Counted from the first letter of the stretch, positions 18,601 to 27,783 are shown. The stretch: DNA of 64,000 nucleotides from Magnetococcales bacterium (GCA_011089965.1 JAANAU010000015.1:1-64000), one strand, 5' to 3'. A program made the numbers and translations. Notes: a model not told the origin generated them from the sequence alone.

Positions 18601-19612
18601 CAGGCAAACGGGCGAACAGAAAGAGGATGTCGGTTCCTGGTCCAACCTCGCGATTCAGGATCTCGCCCAGCGCCCGTATGGGTTGCTCTCCAGGCAGAAA
18701 CACCAGGATATCCCCTTGCATGCCTGGCTGGGACAACTCGGATACCGCTGCCAGCACCGCCTGTTCCAGACTCTGCTCTTCGGCCTCTTCCAGGTCGTTC
18801 TCTTCATCTGCGGCCACGAATCGCGGGCGGTAACGGGTTTCGACCGGGTAGGTGCGGCCTGACACCTCAATCACCGGTGCCTGATCAAAGTGATGCGAAA
18901 ACTGTTCGGCATCCAGAGTTGCCGAACTGATGATGAGGCGGAATTCCGGACGTTTCGGCAGAATCTGCTTGAGCAGTCCCAACAGGAAATCGATGTTGAG
19001 GGAGCGTTCATGGGCCTCATCGACCAGGATGGTCGTATACCGTTTCAGCAGTCGGTCGTTCTGCAACTCGGCCAGCAGGATGCCATCGGTCATGATTTTG
19101 ACCAATGTTTCCGGAGCGGTATAATCCGTGAACCGCACCTTGTAGCCGACCAGACGCTCGGAGGCCGCACCCAGATCCCGTGCCAGAAAATCGGCAATGG
19201 AGCGCGCGGCAATGCGGCGGGGTTGGGTGACCCCGATCAGACCTGCATGACCCAATCCCAACTCCAGACAGATCTTGGGCAATTGTGTGGTCTTGCCCGA
19301 GCCGGTCGCCCCGCGCACGATGGTGACCGGATGTTTGCGAATGGTGGCAGCCAGCTCTTCCCGACGTGCAGTGATCGGCAACTCGGGTGGATAGGTCAAA
19401 GGGGGCAGGGCCGCACGCCGCTGGTGCCATTCGGTCTGGGAACGTTCCAGATCGGCCAGCAAAGCGACCACCCGCTCCGGATCCGGTACGTGATCGGCTG
19501 GCATTCGGTGCAACTCCAGCAACCGTTTGCGCAACATCTGCCGGTCGCGGGTCATGCAGTGGTTCACGATGCCCGGGCCAGGCAAACCGTGCAGTTTGGA
19601 TGAAGATTTCAT
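15677..19612 (-). CDS. hrpA: ATP-dependent RNA helicase HrpA
   Basis: A 1311-residue DEAH-box helicase, close to the usual 1300 for HrpA. It shows the Walker A motif GATGSGKTTQLP, the DEAH box VDEAHERSLN, SSATLDAEQF, and the RQGRCGRLAEG motif VI. HA2/OB-fold regions and the long HrpA-specific C-terminal region follow. HrpA acts in mRNA processing and rescue of stalled ribosomes. The frame can extend upstream, but the ATG at 19612 overlaps the rsmJ stop by four bases (ATGA), which fixes the likely start and implies coupled translation. Confidence 0.95.
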   Translation of the reverse strand: MKSSSKLHGLPGPGIVNHCMTRDRQMLRKRLLELHRMPADHVPDPERVVALLADLERSQTEWHQRRAALPPLTYPPELPITARREELAATIRKHPVTIVRGATGSGKTTQLPKICLELGLGHAGLIGVTQPRRIAARSIADFLARDLGAASERLVGYKVRFTDYTAPETLVKIMTDGILLAELQNDRLLKRYTTILVDEAHERSLNIDFLLGLLKQILPKRPEFRLIISSATLDAEQFSHHFDQAPVIEVSGRTYPVETRYRPRFVAADEENDLEEAEEQSLEQAVLAAVSELSQPGMQGDILVFLPGEQPIRALGEILNREVGPGTDILFLFARLPAADQQRIFQSTARRRIILATNVAETSITVPGVRYVIDSGLVRISRIGERSRIQRLPIEKISRSSADQRQGRCGRLAEGICIRLYSEEDYLARPQFTDPEILRTSLDAVILQMKAMRIGEIDTFPFVTPPNSRAISTGMRFLEELGAVDDHGHITRIGRQVAKLPLPPGLGRIVLEGGERGRLREILILVAALCVPDPREEPLERRDAARQAHARFKDPQSDFIGFINLWNFIHQGRSDHPSNNGFRRFLKENHLSRVRVREWLEIHAQLEEMCLEMGMRLNETPSTYAEIHQALLPGLLAHAGWRIDRKEYQGARDSRFWIHPGSALHRKPPEWVVVGELVETTRLYGRICAHIQPEWLETAAGSLCRRAYANAHWEKQAGQVVAMERVTLFGLVLIANRKVHFGPINPVEARQIFIQSALVEGEFNSSAPFFVHNQALITEIRELEHKSRRRDLLTPDPDRYAFYDAVIPAAIFTSRRFHEWYAEARKKDSRLLYFQREDVLRRDDGSISGERFPGHLIIDGREFPLEYTFDPGGHNDGVNARIPLALLNALSPLPFEWLVPGLLQDKILALLKSLPKSLRRPLVPLPQTAEWCFGQLVAAKGPFKITLIKLLKVRTGCDVPLEALDETNLPDHLRMNFLIVDESGTRVLGRGRDLEILKSELCPDASNRLLRLPKTAWERSGLTRWEFGPIPEQVILDAGGIRIHGTPVLQDDGESVSLRLMSDPQEAIHTTRKGLIRLFLLHLASVLQGVRRHHPLSKEASMAFLTLTMGKPGPHLTVIDQVITRAIIELFLPPEGAIIRDPDEFHNRLQAGRQRLLPAVTTGMALAQKILTGYAEVRSRLNQAPPQVLKAAVPDIQEQLLHLLPTDFYLTTPAPWLERLPVYLQAITIRLERCARDPHRDGRNALETVPFWSEFRKRAARHAQEKVHDPELTTLRWMIEELRISLFAQELKTLLPISPKRLTAQLHKTIP

Positions 19613-20388
19613 GAGCGACTCTGGTGGGAGAAATACAGGTCGTAGCGGGTGGAGTGGCCGGCAAGCACCTGATCCGCAGCCATGTCTGCCAGAGGTGGTG
19701 CCACCTTGGGGCGTTTGACGACCACGCGCTGACGGGCGCAAGCCCGCGCCAGAGGCAACAGGGATGCGGCATCCGGATCATCTCCGACCAGCAGACGCAG
19801 ATGACGCATCTCTTTTTTGACCAGGGCACTTTTGTGGCGTTCCGGATGCATGGGGTCGAGATAGATCACCTCCGGGGCGGCCATGGGACCGTGGCATGCG
19901 GTCAGGTAGTCGCGGGCATCTCCGGCGATGAGAGACAGCCGGGCGCAAACCGGGACACCCGCCTTTTGGGCGCGCTCCAGTCCGTCAGCCAGCAGCGCAT
20001 GGACCACCAAGGATCGCTCCACCATGATCACCTGACAACCCAACGCAGCCAGCACGAACGCATCCCGTCCCAAACCCGGCGTGGCATCCAGCACCAAGGG
20101 TCGAATCCCGCTTTTGATCCCGACAGCCCGCGCCAGACTCTGTTTGATGCCCTCTTGCTGACGTGCCCGGGCAATGGCCGTGCTGAAATCGACACGCACC
20201 GCTGCATTGCATCCCCGGGTGCGTTGCAGCAACTCCAGACCTGTCGCGGCAACCCGCAGCACCAGACGAGAAGCCGTCTCCTCCCATGCCATCCACGGCA
20301 GTCCCAAACGGTCTGCCTGCTCCTGGGCGCGCGCCACGAACGCCGTATCATCGGTGGTGACGACTACGGGAAAAACAGACCAAGGCAT
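19609..20388 (-). CDS. rsmJ: 16S rRNA (guanine-1516-N2)-methyltransferase RsmJ
   Basis: A 259-residue protein of the RsmJ (YhiQ/DUF548) family, which methylates G1516 of 16S rRNA. Signatures are LVLDATPGLGRDAFVLAALG (SAM site), VIMVERSLVVHALL, EVIYLDPMHPER and VVVKRPKVAPPL. The ATG at 20388 is chosen because CGGAGA precedes it; longer in-frame starts add a non-conserved leader. It overlaps hrpA by four bases and is the first gene of a two-gene RNA-related operon. Confidence 0.92.
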   Translation of the reverse strand: MPWSVFPVVVTTDDTAFVARAQEQADRLGLPWMAWEETASRLVLRVAATGLELLQRTRGCNAAVRVDFSTAIARARQQEGIKQSLARAVGIKSGIRPLVLDATPGLGRDAFVLAALGCQVIMVERSLVVHALLADGLERAQKAGVPVCARLSLIAGDARDYLTACHGPMAAPEVIYLDPMHPERHKSALVKKEMRHLRLLVGDDPDAASLLPLARACARQRVVVKRPKVAPPLADMAADQVLAGHSTRYDLYFSHQSRS

Positions 20389-20606
20389 GCAGTCTCCGGA
20401 ATGTTCAAGAAAAAGTCGCGCGCATTTCAAGGTGGGTATGGACCAGCAACCATGCACTATTCTTGCAAACTGTCGGTAAATTGTGATAAATTGTCCATAA
20501 AAAATCAACCTGTGATGCGGAAGAATGGCGTGGTTTTCTTTGTATTGAAATCCGTCTTTCTGGCATTCCGTACAATCTCTTTTTTATTTGGAATAAGGAG
20601 ACGTTC

Positions 20607-23600
20607 ATGCCTGATGATTTTTCGTCAACCGTTTCAACAACGGGAAGAGTAACACCCAACGGCGCTTCAATAACAGGAAGAATTGAATCACTTAATGATA
20701 GTGATTGGTTTCAAATACAATTGATCGCTGATACGGAGTATCGGTTCCACGCCACACGTACCACTTTGCATGGATTGAGCGATCCGGTTCTCTATTTGTA
20801 CGACAGCCGTGGGGTGAACCTGGCCTTGGATGATGACAGTGGCGGACAGGGCAACGCACGGATTGCCTATTCGTGTCTGCTCTCTGGAACCTATTATCTC
20901 GGAGTGCGGGATTATTCGTCCGGGGTCGGGGCGTACACCCTGGCAGCAACCTATCCCATCGACGATCACCCCAACACAATGGCCACAACGGGCCAGTTGG
21001 TGATCAATGGTCCGGCACGCTCCGGCACCATCGACACCGTGCAGGATGCAGACTGGTTCGGGGTCACCCTGAATGCCGGTACGCTCTATCAACTGCGGGC
21101 AACACGTACCGGTTCCGCCGGTCTGACAGACCCCTACTTGACCCTGTACAATGGCCGTGGCGAGGAGGTCACCTCGGATGATGATCAGGGAGGGGGCGGC
21201 AACTCCCTGATCCGTTTCACCCCATCGGTCACTGGAACATTCTATTTGGGGGTGCGGGATTATGGTTTTGGAACCGGAAGCTATCTGATCTCTGCCACGG
21301 TGGATGATTTTGCCGGCTCGCGTATGACCACTGGGCGCGTGGCCGTCAATGGGACGGCGGTTGCCGGCACCATCGAAGGGCCGGAAGACCAGGACTGGTT
21401 TGCCGTCAATCTGACCTCCCGTTCCACCTATCGGTTGCGCGTCACGCGCAGCGGAACAACCAGTGGGTTGGTCGATCCCTATGCGACGCTGTTCGATGGC
21501 CAGGGCAATCCGGTCACATCCAACAACGATGGCGGCATTGGCAATAATGCGCAGATCACATTCACCCCGGAGAGTTCCGGCACCTATTACCTGGGTGTGC
21601 GGGATTTCAGCACAGGCACCGGACGGTATACCGTTTCTGTCGCCAACCCGGACGATTTTGACAGCTCGGTTGCCACGACTGGCCGTCTGGTGGTCAATGC
21701 ACCGACGGCAACACGCGGCAAAATCGAACGCGGCGGGGATCGCGACTGGTTTGCCATCACCCTGAACGCAGGCACGGCCTATCAATTGCGCGCTGAAGGG
21801 ACAACCACACTGAGTCTGTCCGATCCCTACCTGACCCTTTACAATGCCCAAGGACGCCTGATCACCTCCAACAACAACAGCGGCAGCGGCAACAATGCCC
21901 TGATACGTTATACCCCGACTCTGACCGGAACCTACTACCTGGGAGTCAGAGGCGATGCCAATACGGATCGCGGTTTTTATACGGTATCGGCAGTCAGTGC
22001 CGATGATTATGGCGGATCATCAACAACTTCCGGGAGTTTGTCGACCACAGGAACCGTACGCACCGGCATCATCGAACGGGTCGGGGATGAAGACTGGTTT
22101 GCCGTCACCCTGAACGCCGGTACATCCTACAGCGTGCGACTCAACCGTTCCACCACAGATGGATTGAACAACCCCTATCTTTCACTGTTCAACTCCAGCG
22201 GGGTTCTGATTGCCACGAATAATGACGGGGGACTGAATGGCAATGCCAGGCTGGTCTATACCCCACTGGTCACCGGAACCTACTATGTAGGCGCGCGGGA
22301 TGTCAGTAGCGGAACGGGCAATTATCGGCTCAGTGCCATTGTCACCACCACCACCAACCTGCAAGATGATTTTCTGTCCACCATGGCCACCACAGGTCGG
22401 GTGACGGTCAATCAAACCACCGGAACCTCTGGTCGCATCGAAACCGCCTGGGACAACGATCTGTTTGCCGTCACTTTGACCGCTGGCATCTCCTACCGCT
22501 TGAGCGCCACGGCTGCTGTCAGTGCCGGACTGACCGATCCATTTCTGACCCTGTATGATCCCCAGGGAACAGCCATTACCTATAATGATGACCATGGAAA
22601 CACACGTGACTCTTTGATCATTCATACTCCCACAGAGAGTGGTACGTATTATCTTGGAGTCAAGGATTACTCCAATGGCACAGGCTCCTATACAGTCTCC
22701 GCCATAACCGGAGATGATTATGGTGATTCCGCATCTGCTGCTGGCGTCGTGTTGGTCAACGAAGAAGCGGAGTCCGGACAGATCGAACGCAGTGGGGATC
22801 AGGACTGGTTTCTTGTGGTGCTCTCTGCCGATACTCCCTATCAATTCCATGCCACGTCAGAGATTGCGGCTGGTCTCACTGATCCGCTCCTCACCTTGTT
22901 GGATGGATACGGAAACGTCCTGACCAGCAACGACAATGCCCACAGCGGGACACATGACTCCCTGATCCGCTATACGCCGACTACTGAAGGAATTTATTTT
23001 CTTCAGGTCTCGGATCGTGGTACTGGCATTGGTGCCTATACCGTTTCCGCTTTGACCGATGATGATTATGCCGAGGCGGTGACCACAACCGGGCGTGTGA
23101 CTCCGAATGGTTCGGTCACTGGTATGATCGAATCAACCAATGATCGGGATTGGTTTCAGGTCGATCTGGTTGCCGGTCATGGCTATGCAATTGATCTGTT
23201 GGGTGAACCATCGGGAAACGGCACTGTACTGGATCCTTTTTTCTATGGCGTGTATACCAGCAGTGGGGAGCTGATCGGCAATACCAGCAACGATGATTCC
23301 GGAGACTCTGTGGAATCGTATATGCTGTTTATACCTGAAACCTCTGGCAGCTATTACCTCTCGGCAGGCGCCTATGGAACATACACTGGCAGCTACCTGC
23401 TGCGGGTCAACGATGTTTTGGCAACAGATATCGCCAATACAGTACAAACGACCGCCACTCTGGAGGTGGATGGTCGTGCCGAAAGTCGGATCGAATTGGC
23501 TCAGGATGTGGATTGGTTTCGAGTCACCTTGACGGCTGGCGAGACCTATATCATCGAACAGTGCAGCGACTCCAGCAGTGCTTCGCCATTGAGGGATCCC

Positions 23601-25928
23601 TATTTCCGGGGAGTGTACACGGCTGCCGGAACCCGCATCAGCGGGACATCCAACGACGATTACGGATTGGGCCTGGATTCCCGGGTGCAATTCACCCCCG
23701 AAAGATCCGGCACCTATTATCTGGCGGCAGGAGCGGCCAGCGGCACCGGAGATTATCTCCTGACCCTGACAGCCCGTACCAACAGCAACGACAACGTGGC
23801 AGATTCGACCGAAACCACAGCCTCCATCACTGTGGATGGCGACAGCGTGGATGGCGTGATCGATACCGCTTTTGAAAGGGATTGGTATCGCGTCAGCCTG
23901 ACATCCGGTCAGAACTACGAAATCAGCGTACGTGGAGCGGCCAGCAACTCCGGCAGCTTGAGTGATCCCGTGTTGATCGGTGTGTACGATGCAGACGGAA
24001 GAGTTCTGCCCGGGACCGGCAACCAGAATGCTCAGGGTACTTCCGATGCCTTTTCCACATTTCGTCCCGCCTCCAGCGGCACCTATTATCTGGCCGTGGG
24101 GGGGTATGCCGACAATACCGGAACTTTCCGGTTGTCGATCAACACCAGCAACGATACGGATGTGCCGGATAATGTTACAACTTCTGCAACGATGACGACT
24201 GAGTATCGTGGCCGGGTCGAGGCGGTTTGGGATGTGGACTGGATCCGTGTGGCACTCACGGCAGGCACCACCTATCGCATTCAGGAGTTGGGAAGCTCGG
24301 GCGGACATGGCACCTTGCGGGATCCGATGATTCATGGGATCTATGACAGCAATGGCTTGGCGCTGCCTGGCACCTCGAATGATGATGTCAACGATACCCG
24401 CAACTCTGAAGTCACCTTCACAGCCCCGGTCACGGGCAATTTCTACCTTGCAGCCGGTGCGTATGGCACCGAAACCGGCAGCTATTTTGTGACCATGACC
24501 GCAGGGGATCCGGACACCTCGCAACCGCAAATGGTCAATGCGATTCCGGCCACGATCAATCCGGCCTCCAATCTCACCCTGACCTTCAATGAAACAATGC
24601 GCGCAGGTAGTGGGAATCTGCGTATTACCGGCGGTGGAGAAACCATCACCATCGCCATCACCAGCCCCCAGGTCACCATTTCCGGGGAGACAGTCACAAT
24701 CAATCCTGGGCAAAATCTGGCAGACAATACCAGCTACACCCTCTCCATCGACAATGGTGCACTGACCGATCTGGCTGGCAATGCCTACGCTGCGAACACA
24801 AACCTCTCCTTTGCAACCAGTGCAATCACGGATCGCGACACCTGGACGATCATGTTCTACATCGATGGCGATAATGATTTGGAGTCATATGCCATCGATG
24901 ATCTGAATGAAATGGAGTCGGTAACCATACCAGAAGGGATCAATCTGGTGACTCTGCTGGATCGGATCCCAGGTTATGATTCCAGCAACGGCAACTGGTC
25001 GGATACCCGTCAAGGGGTCATGCTGACCGATTCCAATCCCAACACCGTGACCTCATTTTCTGGTTTCAGCTCTCTGGGCGAGCAGAATCTGGGCAATCCG
25101 GCCAGTTTGACCCGCTTCATCAACTGGGCTGCCACCAACAATCCAGCGGATCACTATGCCCTGGTGGTCTGGGACCATGGCGGGGGATTGTCCGGGAGTT
25201 GTTGGGACGATACGAACAATGGAGACAATCTGACCGCCAATGAGTTGCGTTCGGCCATCGACAACTCCAATGTGGATCATTTTGATCTCATCGGTTTTGA
25301 TGCCTGTCTGATGGGCATGACCGAGCAGGCCTGGGATTTACGTAATCTCACCGATGTGATGGTGGCCTCCGAAGAGTTGATTCCCGGAACCGGTTGGGCG
25401 TATGACCTTTGGCTGCGAGATCTGGCCAACAACCCCAACATGTCCGCCACAGATCTGGGATCCAGAATCGTACAAACCTATGCCCAGCGCAATGCCGGCG
25501 AGGAGGATATCTCCTTGTCTGCAATCCAGAGCAATCAATTGACTGCTCTGAATACGGCCATGGAAGCGTTTGCCTCCCGGGCACTGAGTCTGCCTGCAAC
25601 ATCCCAGGAGTGGCAAAAAGTGCGTCAGGCCGCAGAACGCACGGTCAGTTTCGGTGGAGAAGGGAATCGTTACAACTATCGTGACTTGGGCGATTTCATG
25701 AACAATGTCGCTTCCCGCGCCACCGATGCCAATCTGGTTACCGCAGCCAATCATGTGGTGGCCCAACTGGATCAGGTGGTTTCCGCCAATGCCGGCACCA
25801 TTGCCGGCGCCAGTGGTCTCTCCATTTATCTGCCATATGGTTCCAGACCGGTGGATGCCAGTTATACGGCCACCAATCACTCGTTTTTGTCTTCTTCCTC
25901 TTGGGAGACCTTTCTGGCCACACTGTGA
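20607..25928 (+). CDS. Large PPC-repeat protein with Ig-like and clostripain (C11) peptidase domains
   Basis: A 1773-residue protein. Residues 1 to about 1300 are eleven PPC-type (pre-peptidase C-terminal) beta-sandwich repeats, each with DWF near the start and SGTYYLGVRD near the end. About 1307-1408 is an SbsA/Big_5-type Ig-like domain (NLTLTFNETMRAG). From about 1411 a C11 clostripain-family domain begins (WTIMFYIDGDNDLE), with the expected His1524 in WDHGGG and Cys1567 in DACLMGM. TAAGGAG lies 6 bases upstream of the ATG. There is no N-terminal signal peptide; the protein starts directly in the first PPC repeat. A secreted or surface peptidase is inferred, exported by a route not visible here. 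Confidence 0.9.
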   Translation: MPDDFSSTVSTTGRVTPNGASITGRIESLNDSDWFQIQLIADTEYRFHATRTTLHGLSDPVLYLYDSRGVNLALDDDSGGQGNARIAYSCLLSGTYYLGVRDYSSGVGAYTLAATYPIDDHPNTMATTGQLVINGPARSGTIDTVQDADWFGVTLNAGTLYQLRATRTGSAGLTDPYLTLYNGRGEEVTSDDDQGGGGNSLIRFTPSVTGTFYLGVRDYGFGTGSYLISATVDDFAGSRMTTGRVAVNGTAVAGTIEGPEDQDWFAVNLTSRSTYRLRVTRSGTTSGLVDPYATLFDGQGNPVTSNNDGGIGNNAQITFTPESSGTYYLGVRDFSTGTGRYTVSVANPDDFDSSVATTGRLVVNAPTATRGKIERGGDRDWFAITLNAGTAYQLRAEGTTTLSLSDPYLTLYNAQGRLITSNNNSGSGNNALIRYTPTLTGTYYLGVRGDANTDRGFYTVSAVSADDYGGSSTTSGSLSTTGTVRTGIIERVGDEDWFAVTLNAGTSYSVRLNRSTTDGLNNPYLSLFNSSGVLIATNNDGGLNGNARLVYTPLVTGTYYVGARDVSSGTGNYRLSAIVTTTTNLQDDFLSTMATTGRVTVNQTTGTSGRIETAWDNDLFAVTLTAGISYRLSATAAVSAGLTDPFLTLYDPQGTAITYNDDHGNTRDSLIIHTPTESGTYYLGVKDYSNGTGSYTVSAITGDDYGDSASAAGVVLVNEEAESGQIERSGDQDWFLVVLSADTPYQFHATSEIAAGLTDPLLTLLDGYGNVLTSNDNAHSGTHDSLIRYTPTTEGIYFLQVSDRGTGIGAYTVSALTDDDYAEAVTTTGRVTPNGSVTGMIESTNDRDWFQVDLVAGHGYAIDLLGEPSGNGTVLDPFFYGVYTSSGELIGNTSNDDSGDSVESYMLFIPETSGSYYLSAGAYGTYTGSYLLRVNDVLATDIANTVQTTATLEVDGRAESRIELAQDVDWFRVTLTAGETYIIEQCSDSSSASPLRDPYFRGVYTAAGTRISGTSNDDYGLGLDSRVQFTPERSGTYYLAAGAASGTGDYLLTLTARTNSNDNVADSTETTASITVDGDSVDGVIDTAFERDWYRVSLTSGQNYEISVRGAASNSGSLSDPVLIGVYDADGRVLPGTGNQNAQGTSDAFSTFRPASSGTYYLAVGGYADNTGTFRLSINTSNDTDVPDNVTTSATMTTEYRGRVEAVWDVDWIRVALTAGTTYRIQELGSSGGHGTLRDPMIHGIYDSNGLALPGTSNDDVNDTRNSEVTFTAPVTGNFYLAAGAYGTETGSYFVTMTAGDPDTSQPQMVNAIPATINPASNLTLTFNETMRAGSGNLRITGGGETITIAITSPQVTISGETVTINPGQNLADNTSYTLSIDNGALTDLAGNAYAANTNLSFATSAITDRDTWTIMFYIDGDNDLESYAIDDLNEMESVTIPEGINLVTLLDRIPGYDSSNGNWSDTRQGVMLTDSNPNTVTSFSGFSSLGEQNLGNPASLTRFINWAATNNPADHYALVVWDHGGGLSGSCWDDTNNGDNLTANELRSAIDNSNVDHFDLIGFDACLMGMTEQAWDLRNLTDVMVASEELIPGTGWAYDLWLRDLANNPNMSATDLGSRIVQTYAQRNAGEEDISLSAIQSNQLTALNTAMEAFASRALSLPATSQEWQKVRQAAERTVSFGGEGNRYNYRDLGDFMNNVASRATDANLVTAANHVVAQLDQVVSANAGTIAGASGLSIYLPYGSRPVDASYTATNHSFLSSSSWETFLATL
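20610..24510 (+). repeat. Eleven tandem PPC-type coding repeats
   Basis: Units begin near 20610, 20959, 21303, 21651, 22001, 22366, 22713, 23059, 23421, 23788 and 24157, a period of about 345-370 bases. The first seven or eight share DD(F/Y)xxSxxTTG at the start and an LTDPYLTLY core. The last three or four are a variant with LxDPxxxGVYxxxG and SNDD. Confidence 0.85.
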
Positions 25929-26005
25929 TGGTGCTGAAATGGAAGTCAATGTCTGCCAGTTTGCCATGCGCAAAGGGCAGCAAGTGATCGACTTGGCCGG
26001 GGATC

Positions 26006-26031
26006 CCCCTCATCTTTCCAACGATGAGGGG
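26006..26031. terminator. Perfect 9-bp hairpin between convergent genes
   Basis: CCCCTCATC (26006-26014) and GATGAGGGG (26023-26031) form a perfect 9-bp stem with an 8-base loop. It lies between the stop of the C11 protein (25928) and the end of the sigma-54 regulator (26085). No T-run follows on either strand, so a bidirectional terminator is only a guess. Confidence 0.4.
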
Positions 26032-26084
26032 TTCATCCCCGGTTTCTGGCAACTGTTATCTGAATTACAGAAAGTCAGAACCGC

Positions 26085-27539
26085 TCACCCCCCCACGGTG
26101 TCAATACCGTGTTTTTCCATCTTTCGGTAAAAGGTGCTGCGACTCACCCCAAGGATTTTGGCGGCCTTCTTTTTCCTCCACTGCGCCTCCTCAAGGGCGC
26201 GCAACAAGGCTTCCCGCTCCGGTGGCGGGGCAGATGCCACCGGAATGGTGGGTGGCGTGGGTGCCGGGGTGGGCGTGGGGGCAGGGATTGGGGGCCGCTC
26301 CGGTTCGACCGGCAACTCCAATTCCAGCTCCACAGGATCGGCACAAGGACGGTTGATAATCAAATTTTTGGGCAGATGCCGGATGCGGATCGTGTTCTGA
26401 CGCGATACCACATAGGCGTGTTCGATGGCATTTTCCAACTCGCGGATATTGCCCGGCCACGGGTAAAGCCGAAACATCTCCAACACGCTATCCTGAACAC
26501 CTATGATACTTTTCTCATATTTACGGTTGAATCGCTGAATAAAATGGTTGACAAGCAAGGGAATGTCATCCAAACGCTGGCGCAAAGGTGGGACATGGAT
26601 CTCCACCACATTGAGCCGGAAATAGAGATCTTCGCGAAATCGACCCAGACGGATCTGTTCCGCCAGATTGCGGTTGGTGGCTGCGATCACCCGTACATCC
26701 ACTCGAATCGTGCGGGAGTCTCCCACCCGTTCCAGCTCTTTCTCCTGCAAGATGCGCAACAACCGGGTCTGCATGGAAAGGCTGATATCGCCGATTTCAT
26801 CCAGAAAGATGGTCCCGCCGATGGCTGCCTCGAACCGTCCGGGCCGGTCGCGTACCGCCCCGGTAAAAGCCCCTTTCACATGGCCAAACAGCTCGCTCTC
26901 CAGCAAGGTATCCTGCAAGGCGGCACAGTTCACCTTGACCATGGGGCCATGACTGCGTTTACCCTTGAAATGCAGGGCTTCGGCTACCAGTTCCTTGCCC
27001 ACACCAGACTCTCCGGTGATCAAGGTGGTGGTGTCCATGCTGGCCAGAGACTCCACCAGATCATACACCTCCTGCATCTTTTCGCTCATGCCGATCAGGC
27101 GATGGAAAGTGCGACGTTTGCGCACCAACTCCGGCAGTGGAGTGAGACTGGAACGGTCGAGAATCACCACCACCGCCCCCTTGCAATGACCGACATGATC
27201 GATCAAAGGGGTGGCGCTGACCCGTACTTCGGTGCGCTCCTCTCCTGGTCCCGGACAACTCAGATGCAGGTTCCACTCGGCCTTGCGCATGGCAATGACG
27301 CGCTGCAACAGGGTGGCCACTTCAGGCACACATCCCGCTTTCTGCTCCAATAACGAATATCCCAAAGCCGGTCCGGCAAAATGACAGGCATTCAAGGCTG
27401 CCGGGTTGATGCTGTGAACGATCATCCTTTCGTCCACCACAATCACCCCTTCGCGGATGCTGTTGGTCACGGTCTCCAGCAAATCCCGCAGCAGGACGGG
27501 ATTGGTATGCAGATGGTTGGTCTCATGGGGTGGCATCAT
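26085..27539 (-). CDS. Sigma-54-dependent transcriptional activator (PAS-AAA+-Fis HTH)
   Basis: A 484-residue enhancer-binding protein. A PAS domain (about 17-130; EGVIVVDERMIVHSINPAA) is followed by an AAA+ domain with Walker A GESGVGKE, the sigma-54 contact loop GAFTGA and Walker B TIFLDEIGD. A Pro-rich linker and a Fis-type helix-turn-helix (RKKKAAKILGVSRSTFYRKM) complete it. There is no receiver domain, so the PAS domain is the likely sensor; its Cys residues could sense redox, which is inference. Start choice is uncertain: ATGs at 27539, 27536 and 27596 are in frame, and the last lies inside a palindrome. It is divergent from the ankyrin/cytochrome operon and is its probable regulator. 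Confidence 0.93.
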   Translation of the reverse strand: MMPPHETNHLHTNPVLLRDLLETVTNSIREGVIVVDERMIVHSINPAALNACHFAGPALGYSLLEQKAGCVPEVATLLQRVIAMRKAEWNLHLSCPGPGEERTEVRVSATPLIDHVGHCKGAVVVILDRSSLTPLPELVRKRRTFHRLIGMSEKMQEVYDLVESLASMDTTTLITGESGVGKELVAEALHFKGKRSHGPMVKVNCAALQDTLLESELFGHVKGAFTGAVRDRPGRFEAAIGGTIFLDEIGDISLSMQTRLLRILQEKELERVGDSRTIRVDVRVIAATNRNLAEQIRLGRFREDLYFRLNVVEIHVPPLRQRLDDIPLLVNHFIQRFNRKYEKSIIGVQDSVLEMFRLYPWPGNIRELENAIEHAYVVSRQNTIRIRHLPKNLIINRPCADPVELELELPVEPERPPIPAPTPTPAPTPPTIPVASAPPPEREALLRALEEAQWRKKKAAKILGVSRSTFYRKMEKHGIDTVGG

Positions 27540-27588
27540 CGGGAATCTTTGTACCCTGCACAGGTTGCGGGTGGGAGTGTGTGTATCA

Positions 27589-27605
27589 TGAGACATTATG
27601 TCCCA
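27589..27605. promoter_or_regulatory. Candidate activator-binding palindrome, regulator side
   Basis: TGAGACATTATGTCCCA pairs TGAGACAT with ATGTCCCA around a single base, with one mismatch in eight. The core ACATTATGT is the reverse complement of the core at 27691-27699. Its position just upstream of the regulator start would suit autoregulation as well as activation of the divergent operon. Confidence 0.45.
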
Positions 27606-27620
27606 TTCTGTCCCAATGGA

Positions 27621-27633
27621 ACACATTTTGTGT
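27621..27633. promoter_or_regulatory. Third ACA-TGT palindrome in the divergent region
   Basis: ACACATTTTGTGT is a perfect inverted repeat with 5-base arms and a 3-base centre. It is related in arms and spacing to the ACATAATGT cores. Its centre is 30 bases from that of the regulator-side palindrome. Confidence 0.3.
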
Positions 27634-27690
27634 CGCATCGGTGCATCATGACCGGAGCGGAAAACCACGCAACAGACAGGAATCGACGTG

Positions 27691-27699
27691 ACATAATGT
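27691..27699. promoter_or_regulatory. Candidate upstream activating sequence, operon side
   Basis: ACATAATGT is a perfect palindromic core, the same as the core at 27593-27601 read on the other strand. It lies about 70 bases upstream of the -24 element, in the range usual for sigma-54 enhancers. Confidence 0.45.
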
Positions 27700-27724
27700 G
27701 ATTATTTTAAAAATTTTTGAATTT

Positions 27725-27737
27725 TATCAATTTCTTG
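27725..27737 (+). promoter_or_regulatory. IHF consensus site
   Basis: TATCAATTTCTTG fits the IHF consensus WATCAANNNNTTR at every fixed position. It lies in an AT-rich stretch between the candidate activator site (27691-27699) and the sigma-54 promoter (27768), where IHF bends DNA in classical sigma-54 systems. Confidence 0.5.
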
Positions 27738-27767
27738 AAGGATGCCTGCCGTTGTGTCTCACATCTC

Positions 27768-27783
27768 TGGCATGCGCTGTGCG
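27768..27783 (+). promoter_or_regulatory. Sigma-54 (-24/-12) promoter of the ankyrin/cytochrome operon
   Basis: TGGCATGCGCTGTGCG has the invariant GG and GC separated by exactly 10 bases and matches TGGCAC-N5-TTGC at all but two positions. It predicts a start near 27794 and a leader of about 86 bases before the ankyrin gene. Confidence 0.6.

Noticed and set aside
20545-20576. TTGAAA / TACAAT promoter-like pair before the PPC-repeat gene
   Set aside because: The spacer is 20 bases, too long for a normal sigma-70 promoter; a GG-N10-AA near 20561 also fails as a sigma-54 site.
20688-21851. 387-codon minus-strand frame inside the PPC-repeat gene, and a 526-codon one at 23133-24713
   Set aside because: Repeat-derived antisense frames; the plus-strand product has clear PPC, Ig-like and C11 domains.
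26085-27539. RtcR-type sigma-54 regulator of rtcB
   Set aside because: The sensor domain is PAS-like rather than the RtcR-type domain, and rtcB lies 19 kb away.
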